DNA of 9,302 nt, taken from Ruminococcaceae bacterium UBA1865. Its GTDB lineage: Bacteria > Bacillota > Clostridia > Oscillospirales > Acutalibacteraceae. This document shows positions 1 to 5,509 of the stretch, in pieces. Where the stretch lies: positions 9,499 to 18,800 of the forward strand of contig DDHX01000024.1 in NCBI GenBank assembly GCA_002338255.1. Direction: 5' to 3'. Within the stretch, counting starts at the first letter, position 1; every line of letters starts with the position of its first letter. The notes beneath the pieces are model-generated. The model was not told the origin of the DNA. It saw only the letters and a program-made list of their open reading frames with translations, and did no database searches. The position numbers were made by a program, and so were the translations under genes.

Positions 1-1
1 A

Positions 2-36
2 TCTTCAATTAAAAAGTTGATGTTTTTAATTGAAGA
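2..36. repeat. Perfect AT-rich inverted repeat (14-bp arms)
   Basis: Bases 2-15 (TCTTCAATTAAAAA) are exactly complementary to 23-36 (TTTTTAATTGAAGA), with a 7-base loop at 16-22. The A and T runs lie next to the loop rather than after the stem, so it is not a classic intrinsic terminator, although it could still stop transcription of a gene left of the window. It could equally be an operator or the end of a small repeated element. The symmetry is seen directly; the function is unknown. Confidence 0.6.
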
Positions 37-57
37 GCGCCCGTCTGCGCCGAGCTT

Positions 58-83
58 TGTTTTGCGCCAATAAGCGCAAAACA
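58..83. repeat. Perfect inverted repeat (10-bp arms, 6-base loop)
   Basis: TGTTTTGCGC (58-67) pairs exactly with GCGCAAAACA (74-83) around the loop CAATAA. The stem has a GC core next to the loop and no following U-tract in either direction. It lies about 85 bases before the AEC transporter start, within a stretch (36-115) that looks more GC-rich than its flanks. It may be part of a regulatory region or of a small intergenic repeat. No function can be assigned. Confidence 0.55.
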
Positions 84-114
84 TGTCTCATGCAGAATCC
101 AACGTGCTTCGCGC

Positions 115-120
115 TATAAA
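115..120 (+). promoter_or_regulatory. Possible -10 box for the AEC transporter gene
   Basis: TATAAA at 115-120 resembles a sigma-A -10 element and lies about 50 bases before the ATG at 169. The matching -35 area (about 91-97, TGCAGAA) is a poor match to TTGACA, so the promoter would be weak or activator-dependent. The palindrome at 119-138 overlaps the expected start of transcription. Confidence 0.3.
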
Positions 121-138
121 AAGGTTGATCAACCTTTT
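119..138. promoter_or_regulatory. 20-bp perfect palindrome, probable operator
   Basis: AAAAGGTTGATCAACCTTTT is identical to its own reverse complement over all 20 bases. It begins at the end of the candidate -10 box and ends 30 bases before the transporter start codon. A perfect gapless palindrome here is typical of a binding site for a dimeric regulator. As an RNA it would have no loop and is a poor hairpin, which favours a DNA-binding role. The regulator is unknown; no regulator gene lies next to the transporter inside this window. Confidence 0.5.
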
Positions 139-168
139 CAATCGATTTTAGTATGATTGGGAGGATCC

Positions 169-1107
169 ATGGAAAATATTTTACTTGTAGTCAAAATGGT
201 CTTGCCGGTATTAATTATGCTTTTTCTGGGCTACTATTGCCGTGTGAAAAAAATAATCAATCAGCAGGGGTTGCTTGGAATCAAAGCAGTCATCACAAAC
301 ATTTTGATTCCGGTCGTTTTATTCAATGCGTTTTATAAAGCAGAATACAATTTAAACGGATTTATCATATTTATCATTATCTACTGCTGTAACGCATTGG
401 GGTTAGGCTTTGGCTATTTAACCAAGAGGCTTGTCGGCAATAACGCGAAGCTAATGCCGTTTTTGCTGTCCGGGTATGAAGTGGGGATGCTTGGATACGC
501 GTTGTTTACACTTCTTGCCGGTGTGGAAAACATCTACTACCTTGCTACCGTTGACCTTGGGCAGACTTTGTTTGTCTATACGATCTATGTTATGATGCTG
601 ACCGCAACAACAGGGGGAAAGCCCACAGCAAAGGGTCTTTTGATGGGCATGGTAAAAAATTCCGCATTCATCGGCGCGGTCACTGGAATTTTTGTAGGTG
701 CCACCGGGTTGGGTGCTGTTATTCTCAGATCACCGGTGGGTGAAATTTTCAACCAAACGCTGATTTTCATTACCGCACCAACTTCAGCAATGATCTTGAT
801 TATTGTTGGATATGAAATTTCGTTCCGGAAAGAACTCATGAAGCCCGTGTTTAAAACAATCGGACTCAGGCTGTTCAGTGTGCTGATACTGCTGATCGCG
901 TCAAGTGAGATCATCTTTCATATTATGCCGTTCAACAAAACACTGTTTACGGCGATTCTTCTCTTCTTTTCGCTGCCGGCGACCTTTATCATACCTCTCT
1001 ATGCCAATATAGAGGGCGAAAATGAATACGTTTCAACAACGCTTTCAATGAATACATTGGTAACAATTGCAATATTCTTTGGTTTAGCTTTTTATGTGAT
1101 TTCATAA
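169..1107 (+). CDS. AEC (auxin efflux carrier) family transporter
   Basis: This is an integral membrane protein of the AEC family, whose bacterial members are secondary carriers often linked to malate or other organic acids. The substrate cannot be read from this sequence. The start chosen is the ATG at 169, after GGGAGGA (159-165), giving 312 residues, the usual family length. A TTG at 157 in the same frame would place the ribosome site inside the gene. About ten hydrophobic segments alternate with short basic loops. The first (about residues 4-22, ILLVVKMVLPVLIMLFLGYY) is followed by RVKK, as usual in the family. A glycine-rich segment near residue 100 (SGYEVGMLGYALF) and the last helix (LVTIAIFFGLAFYV) also fit. 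The gene stands alone on its strand, convergent to the ars operon. The family call is firm and the physiological role is not known. Confidence 0.88.
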   Translation: MENILLVVKMVLPVLIMLFLGYYCRVKKIINQQGLLGIKAVITNILIPVVLFNAFYKAEYNLNGFIIFIIIYCCNALGLGFGYLTKRLVGNNAKLMPFLLSGYEVGMLGYALFTLLAGVENIYYLATVDLGQTLFVYTIYVMMLTATTGGKPTAKGLLMGMVKNSAFIGAVTGIFVGATGLGAVILRSPVGEIFNQTLIFITAPTSAMILIIVGYEISFRKELMKPVFKTIGLRLFSVLILLIASSEIIFHIMPFNKTLFTAILLFFSLPATFIIPLYANIEGENEYVSTTLSMNTLVTIAIFFGLAFYVIS

Positions 1108-1146
1108 TATATCTATTTAATCTGTGATTTTTTACGCAGTCAATTT

Positions 1147-1184
1147 AAAAAGGCAACCCAACCTTCCGGCTGGGTTGCCTTTTT
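1147..1184. terminator. Bidirectional intrinsic terminator
   Basis: AAAAAGGCAACCCA (1147-1160) and TGGGTTGCCTTTTT (1171-1184) form a perfect 14-bp stem around a 10-base loop. The outer A5/T5 ends supply a U-tract on both strands. It lies 39 bases past the transporter stop and 34 bases past the arsA stop, so one hairpin can end both convergent transcripts. Confidence 0.92.
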
Positions 1185-1218
1185 CATTTGCCTTTATCTC
1201 AATCGACGTAAATTCGAC

Positions 1219-2955
1219 CTACAAGTCGAGCAGTTTATCGCCTTTTATTTCATCGGCGCTCCATGCAATGACTGCGAACTTACCATTCGCGTGTTGATCA
1301 ACCTTATTGATCCATTCAATCTCGTTGCTTGCCTTTGCGGAAAGCATTTTGTTCGTTGTTGCGGTATGATACAATGACGAATTGATTACCCACCATTTTG
1401 CCGCAATTCCTGCACGCTTTAAATCTTCTTCAAGGCGCATTGCTTCATATACAGGGGTAGCTTCCGCAAGCGTAACAATGATTACTTCAGTTTCACCTGT
1501 GTTGCGAAGCCGTGGCAGCAGCTTTTTTGCAGATTCCGGAATATCACCCTGTGAGCGCTCAATCTCATGATTATAGCTTTGGGTTGAGTCGAGCAGCAGC
1601 AGCGTATGTCCCGTCGGTGCGGTATCAATAACAACCGTTTGATCTTCAGCCTTTTCCACAACCTCTGCAAAAGCACGGAATACTGCGATTTCCTGTGTGC
1701 AGGGAGAACGCAGATCTTCTTCTACATAGGCAATGTCCTCATCAGACATGGTTTCCCTTGCTTTGGAAAGTACTTCTTCCTGATATTTCTTCAGCTCGGC
1801 ATGCTCATCAATATGGCTCATGGTGATACCGCTGCTTTCATCAATTACAAACTTCAGATGCGCCGCGGGGTCAGTAGTGGTAAGATGCACCTTTCTGCCT
1901 CTTGCGGATAGTCCCATTGCAATTGCCGCTGCAATGGTAGTCTTACCGACGCCGCCCTTGCCCATTGTGAAGATGACCTTTTTGTTGGAGTTATACAAAT
2001 CATCAATCACATCTTTAAGTTGGGGGATTATTTTGGCGTTTACCTTTTCGTCACGGACAATATACTGATCTTTTGTCAGCAGTGCCCTTACATTGTCAAG
2101 TCCGGTGATGTTATAGGCTCTAAGCGGGACTGTGTAAATGGTGAGGCTTTTCAAATCCTGCGGCATATCCGCAAGAGCTTTTTGTTGCTTATGATACAGG
2201 CTTTCGGATATGTTGTCATCATAAGAAGTCAGTACCCCGTTCATGATCAGTGTTTGATTGGTTACGCCGATGTCCGCAAGTTCCTTCGACGCTCTTTCCG
2301 CTTCTTTCAGGGGAGATTCCTCCGGGCGGGAAACAAGAATCAGCGTGGTCAGCTTACCGTCAGCCAACGTTTCCACTGCTTTTTTGTAAATTTCTTTTCT
2401 GCTTTCCAAACCGGACAGTTGACCAAGGCAGGAAGCACCGTGCGTACTCTCACTGATGAAATTGCTCCATGCGGACGGCAGCTGAAGCATTCTGAGGGTG
2501 TGGCCTGTTGGTGCGGTATCAAAAATGATATAATCATACTCTTTTTGCGTTTTTTCATCTGTAATGAAGTTTGAAAATTCGTTGAATGCCGCAATTTCAA
2601 CCGTACAGGAACCGGAAAGCTGTTCTTCCATGTTGTTCAACACAGCGTCTGGAAGTTTGCCGCGGTAAGGGTCAATTACGCTTGCTTTGTATTCCGCTGC
2701 TGCTTGTATTGGGTCAAGGTTGGCTACAACAAGGTTCGGGACTTCTTTAATAGGAACCCCCTTATTGTTTAGGTCAATGCCAAAAACATCCTGCAGATTT
2801 GACGCAGGGTCCGTACTGACCAGTAGTACTTTTTTGCCGCTGTCGGCAAGATAGACCGCGGTTGCACAGGCGGTTGAGGTTTTGCCTACGCCGCCTTTGC
2901 CGGTATAAAAAAGGTATTTTGTAAGTGCAATAGTTTGCGGGTTAAAATTTTCCAT
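1219..2955 (-). CDS. arsA: ArsA, arsenical pump-driving ATPase
   Basis: This cytoplasmic ATPase receives As(III)/Sb(III) from ArsD and energises metalloid export through the membrane pump, here presumably Acr3. It has 578 residues, the normal length for a two-halved ArsA. Each half carries a P-loop (GKGGVGKTS at 19-27, GKGGVGKTT at 332-340) and a DTAPTGHTL signature (146-154 and 444-452). The three metalloid-binding cysteines known from the R773 protein are present as Cys117 (SGSCTVE), Cys176 (GASCLG) and Cys419 (RSPCTQE). The signature histidines His152 and His450 match the other two reported ligands. The ATG at 2955 follows AAAGGA at a rather long spacing of about 10 bases. It is the last gene of the operon, 56 bases after arsD, and ends before a strong terminator. 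No truncation or missing key residue is seen. Confidence 0.97.
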   Translation of the reverse strand: MENFNPQTIALTKYLFYTGKGGVGKTSTACATAVYLADSGKKVLLVSTDPASNLQDVFGIDLNNKGVPIKEVPNLVVANLDPIQAAAEYKASVIDPYRGKLPDAVLNNMEEQLSGSCTVEIAAFNEFSNFITDEKTQKEYDYIIFDTAPTGHTLRMLQLPSAWSNFISESTHGASCLGQLSGLESRKEIYKKAVETLADGKLTTLILVSRPEESPLKEAERASKELADIGVTNQTLIMNGVLTSYDDNISESLYHKQQKALADMPQDLKSLTIYTVPLRAYNITGLDNVRALLTKDQYIVRDEKVNAKIIPQLKDVIDDLYNSNKKVIFTMGKGGVGKTTIAAAIAMGLSARGRKVHLTTTDPAAHLKFVIDESSGITMSHIDEHAELKKYQEEVLSKARETMSDEDIAYVEEDLRSPCTQEIAVFRAFAEVVEKAEDQTVVIDTAPTGHTLLLLDSTQSYNHEIERSQGDIPESAKKLLPRLRNTGETEVIIVTLAEATPVYEAMRLEEDLKRAGIAAKWWVINSSLYHTATTNKMLSAKASNEIEWINKVDQHANGKFAVIAWSADEIKGDKLLDL

Positions 2956-3011
2956 ATAGAATTAATCCTTTCTGTCTTTATCCAAAAATATTATTTGTTT
3001 TTGTCTTGTTT

Positions 3012-3404
3012 TCAGCAGCATTTCCCGCCGGAACAGCCGCATCCCTTTGTCCTTTGAGTTGTAACTTTTACCTTTACAGGCTGGTTATCCAAGGAATTCA
3101 TTGGAATATTTAGAAGCTTTACGAACTCTTCATTCGTTGGATATCTGCCTGTCATTATAATTTCCTCATCCAGGACAGTAGCAGGCAATTTATCAACGCC
3201 GTTTCCATTGATTAGTTTGTTCACTGCGTTATTGTTCACAAACTCCTGAGGTGAACTTGTAAGATTAAATCTTTCCACATTCACACCATTTTTCTTTAAT
3301 GAATTGAGAACGGTCGAAACCCGAAGCAATTCGGGGTCGACACCAACTCCGCACAGACCGGTTGAACAGCACATAGCTGGTTCGAAAATTTGCATTTTTT
3401 TCAT
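3012..3404 (-). CDS. arsD: ArsD, arsenite metallochaperone
   Basis: ArsD carries As(III)/Sb(III) from cytosolic thiols to ArsA and stimulates its ATPase; in R773 it is also a weak repressor of the operon. The 130-residue protein begins with the hallmark PAMCCSTGLCG, placing Cys12, Cys13 and Cys18 at the positions of the three essential cysteines of R773 ArsD. FNLTSSPQEFVNN and TGRYPTNEE are further family signatures. The C-terminus is cysteine-rich (GCGCSGGKCC), like the paired vicinal cysteines of the R773 tail. The ATG at 3404 follows AAGGAG with 9 bases of spacing. It lies between acr3 (62 bases upstream) and arsA (56 bases downstream), and these gaps hold only ribosome sites. Family and role are secure. 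Confidence 0.97.
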   Translation of the reverse strand: MKKMQIFEPAMCCSTGLCGVGVDPELLRVSTVLNSLKKNGVNVERFNLTSSPQEFVNNNAVNKLINGNGVDKLPATVLDEEIIMTGRYPTNEEFVKLLNIPMNSLDNQPVKVKVTTQRTKGCGCSGGKCC

Positions 3405-3466
3405 GATAAATCGCTCCTTATATTAATTTATGAATTAGATTGCTTTCTTTAAAAAGGCTTTATTTA

Positions 3467-4543
3467 TTAGCTGATTTTTTCTAAAACCATGTTTTTACTG
3501 AAATATTTTTTCTTGAAAAAAAGAGCAAGATTTACAAGAGAAATCATAACCGGTACTTCAATCAACGGTCCAATCACTGCAGCAAACGCCTGGTCGGAAG
3601 AAATACCGAAGACTGCAACCGCAACTGCAATGGCAAGCTCGAAATTATTACTTGCCGCTGTGAATGAAAGAGTGACTGTATGCTCATAATTAATCCCCTG
3701 CTTATATGACATATAGAAACTGACTAAAAACATAATCGCAAAATATAACAATAAGGGAATCGCAATTCTTAAAACGTGAAGAGGTAAAGCGACGATAAAT
3801 TGTCCTTTTAGTACAAACATTACCATTATCGTATATAATAATGCAATCAAAGCAATTGGAGAGATTTTTGGAATAAACACTTTCTCATACCATTCTTTGC
3901 TCTTAACTTTTAGCAAAATAAATCTTGTTAGAAAACCGGCAGCGAAGGGAATGCCTAAGTAGATCAGAACACTCTTTGCAATGTCAAGAATCGAAATTGC
4001 AATTACTTGACCGCCCCATGATAGTCCTAACCATTTTGGCAAGACAGTGACAAACAAGTAAATATACACGGGATATAACAATATCTGAAATATTGAATTT
4101 AGAGCTACTAACGCCGCACAATATTCGTTATCACCTTTTGCAAGTGTATTCCAGACAATAACCATTGCAATGCAGCGAGCGAGGCCGATGATAATAAGCC
4201 CTATTGCATAGTTAGGCATATCAGGTAATAGTAAGACCGCAAGTACAAACATTAATATGGGCCCAACGATCCAGTTTTGAATAAGTGAAAGTGCAAGAAC
4301 TTTTTTATCCTTTAAAGCCTTACCCATTTCTTCAAACTTTATTTTAGCCAAAGGGGGGTACATCATAACAATTAAACCAATTGCAATTGGCCAGGATGTC
4401 GTGCCAGTGCTCATGCTTTCTAAAGTTTTTGCGAGGCTCGGAAATAGAAATCCACCTAAGACCCCAATTCCCATTGCAAGAAAAATCCATAGTGTAAGAA
4501 ATCGATCAAGAAAAGATAGTTTTGCTTTGCTTTCAGTATTCAA
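3467..4543 (-). CDS. acr3: Acr3-family arsenite efflux permease
   Basis: This is an inner-membrane arsenite exporter of the Acr3 (BART superfamily) type, unrelated in sequence to the ArsB permease. It has 358 residues and about ten membrane helices. The signature [19 protein letters not shown] holds Cys124, and [10 protein letters not shown] holds Glu302. These are very likely the equivalents of the essential Cys129 and Glu305 described in studied Acr3 proteins. The start is a TTG at 4543-4541, preceded by GAGGA (4557-4553) with 9 bases of spacing. An in-frame stop lies just upstream, and the first in-frame ATG (residue 24) would cut into helix 1. The gene follows arsR after a 120-base gap and precedes arsD, so it should be co-transcribed with arsDA. 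Calling it arsB, as some annotations do, would be misleading. Confidence 0.95.
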   Translation of the reverse strand: MNTESKAKLSFLDRFLTLWIFLAMGIGVLGGFLFPSLAKTLESMSTGTTSWPIAIGLIVMMYPPLAKIKFEEMGKALKDKKVLALSLIQNWIVGPILMFVLAVLLLPDMPNYAIGLIIIGLARCIAMVIVWNTLAKGDNEYCAALVALNSIFQILLYPVYIYLFVTVLPKWLGLSWGGQVIAISILDIAKSVLIYLGIPFAAGFLTRFILLKVKSKEWYEKVFIPKISPIALIALLYTIMVMFVLKGQFIVALPLHVLRIAIPLLLYFAIMFLVSFYMSYKQGINYEHTVTLSFTAASNNFELAIAVAVAVFGISSDQAFAAVIGPLIEVPVMISLVNLALFFKKKYFSKNMVLEKIS

Positions 4544-4596
4544 TTTTAAAAATCCTCACTTCTACATCACGCCAATAACAAGGCTATGATTTTTAA

Positions 4597-4609
4597 TATT
4601 ATATTCGTT
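4597..4609 (-). promoter_or_regulatory. Possible internal -10 upstream of acr3
   Basis: On the minus strand this reads AACGAATATAATA, containing a perfect TATAAT. The same 13 bases occur at 5354-5366 around the -10 of the consensus promoter in front of the arsR remnant. Here no convincing -35 lies 17 bases upstream (CAGATG at 4626-4621). It lies in the 120-base arsR-acr3 gap and could give acr3-arsD-arsA some transcription of its own, but without a -35 this is tentative. Confidence 0.25.
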
Positions 4610-4663
4610 GGAATAAATGGCATCTGCGTTTGTGATTACATCAACATATCTGTCATGCCTTCT

Positions 4664-4996
4664 TTAGTGGTTACAAAGATTTTGGCCTTTACATTTCTGA
4701 TACTCTTCATGATCCATTTGATAAGTTGGAAGTTCTTTGAGTTTTCGCTGAAGAAAGTCCCATAATTCAATGTTTTCCCGTTTAAAGCTGTCACTAATTC
4801 GGTAGTATGCCCATTGTGCTTCTTTGCTGCTGTCGAGAATACCACATTTTTTTAAGGCGGTAAGATGCCTGGATGCATTGGATTGCGTCATTTTCAGTGC
4901 AGCCTCAATCTCGCAGACGCACATTTCGTTTTCCAAGAGTAAACATAAAATGCGCAGCCTGCTTTCCTCCGACAGCGCTTTGAATAAGTCGACCAT
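4664..4996 (-). CDS. arsR: ArsR-family As(III)/Sb(III)-responsive repressor
   Basis: This is a winged-helix repressor of the SmtB/ArsR family that should release the ars promoter when trivalent arsenic or antimony binds. It has 110 residues. FKALSEESRLRIL (5-17) is the family start, and ENEMCVCEIE (22-31) places Cys26 and Cys28 in the metalloid site equivalent to the ELCVC motif of R773 ArsR. TQSNASRHLTALKKCGIL is the recognition-helix region, followed by the wing AQWAYYRIS. The third R773 cysteine of that motif is absent here. A C-terminal pair, Cys102 and Cys108, may add ligands. The ATG at 4996 follows AAGGAGG (5010-5004). It is the first gene of the arsR-acr3-arsD-arsA operon, and an inverted repeat in its promoter suggests autoregulation. 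Confidence 0.95.
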   Translation of the reverse strand: MVDLFKALSEESRLRILCLLLENEMCVCEIEAALKMTQSNASRHLTALKKCGILDSSKEAQWAYYRISDSFKRENIELWDFLQRKLKELPTYQMDHEEYQKCKGQNLCNH

Positions 4997-5022
4997 ATTC
5001 GGCCCTCCTTTATCTTTGTATG

Positions 5023-5052
5023 ATCATATAAGCATATACTATGCTTGAGTAA
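5023..5052 (-). promoter_or_regulatory. ars operon promoter with operator in the spacer
   Basis: On the minus strand a -10 TATGAT (5028-5023) lies 18 bases after a weak -35 TTACTC (5052-5047). The spacer is almost exactly filled by the perfect inverted repeat AAGCATA-GTA-TATGCTT (5046-5030). A second gapless palindrome, TATGATCATA (5028-5019), covers the -10. Transcription would begin near 5016, only a few bases before the arsR ribosome site. This arrangement fits repression by ArsR dimers that exclude RNA polymerase. The repeats are seen directly; promoter and operator roles are inferred. Confidence 0.6.
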
Positions 5053-5054
5053 TA

Positions 5055-5334
5055 CTATTTGTTCCTAAAAACATTCAGCAATTGAATCCGAACACTTTTC
5101 AGAATAATCGCTGGTTTGAGGTTGATTTTGTTCGCACTAAAATCATCGAGCGGGTTTTTGACAGCGCCAATGCTTTCTTTATTTATGGAATAGTTTATCC
5201 AGGAACCGTTACGATTACCCTCAACAAGGCCACATTCCGTCAAAGTTTTCAGACGACAACGCTTTTAATATTGAGACATATTCGGCAAATGAGTCGTAAT
5301 TTGATTTATCTCTTGTCAATGTTTTTTGGATCAT
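5055..5334 (-). pseudogene. Remnant of a second arsR-family regulator gene
   Basis: From the ATG at 5334 one frame reads an N-terminus ending YVSILKALSSE, matching the start of ArsR-family proteins (compare LFKALSEE in the intact arsR), and then hits a stop within about ten codons. The frame open from about 5248 continues with KTLTECGLVEGNRNGSWINYSINKES, the typical wing region that follows the recognition helix. Aligned to the neighbouring ArsR, about 35 residues are missing between the two parts. These cover the metalloid site and most of the helix-turn-helix, and the reading frame has shifted. The remaining 38 residues, to the stop at 5055, do not resemble the family. The product cannot be a working repressor. 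It lies directly upstream of the intact arsR, in the same orientation, and keeps a consensus promoter. Its original inducer cannot be told. Confidence 0.72.
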
Positions 5335-5354
5335 ATTGAATATCTTCTATGTTT

Positions 5355-5383
5355 ATTATATTCGTTACATTGAAGAATGTCAA
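5355..5383 (-). promoter_or_regulatory. Fully consensus sigma-A promoter before the arsR remnant
   Basis: On the minus strand TTGACA (5383-5378), a 17-base spacer and TATAAT (5360-5355) match the sigma-A consensus at all 12 positions with ideal spacing. The perfect inverted repeat ACATT-CTTC-AATGT (5380-5367) overlaps the -35 and fills much of the spacer, and would suit a regulator dimer. Transcription would begin near 5348, about 14 bases before the remnant's ATG. No terminator is visible before the intact arsR, so transcripts could run into the ars operon. Confidence 0.75.
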
Positions 5384-5390
5384 TATGATT

Positions 5391-5428
5391 ACAAAAAAAT
5401 AAAGCTGCCTCATTTCAGCAGCTTTATT
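5391..5428 (-). terminator. Intrinsic terminator of ileS
   Basis: AATAAAGCTGC (5398-5408) and GCAGCTTTATT (5418-5428) form a perfect 11-bp stem with a 9-base loop. Read on the minus strand, the stem runs into a long T-tract (5400-5393). It lies about 80 bases past the ileS stop and just before the -35 of the next promoter, so it insulates ileS from the ars region. Confidence 0.92.
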
Positions 5429-5509
5429 CAGTTCATCTTATTGAAAGTAGATTCAAAAGTAATCTATAGATCATGCAAGACAGAGAATAGGCTGACACAA
5501 TAAGTTCTC

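Noticed and set aside
26..91. 21-codon minus-strand reading frame (begins MRHVLRLLAQNK and is rich in arginine)
   Set aside because: It is made largely of the two inverted repeats, has no ribosome site and no known family; the arginine run comes from the GC-rich segment.
1290..1304. GTTGATCAACCTTAT inside arsA resembles the palindrome at 119-138
   Set aside because: It encodes the ArsA residues around KVDQH, the right arm breaks off (TTAT rather than TTTT) and it lies deep in a coding region; chance is the simpler explanation.
2020..2574. 184-codon plus-strand frame inside arsA
   Set aside because: It lies antisense to a fully conserved ArsA with all motifs intact and resembles no family; it is a shadow of arsA codon use.
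4636..4845. 69-codon minus-strand frame overlapping the end of arsR
   Set aside because: It lies in another frame of arsR on the same strand, has no ribosome site and no family resemblance.
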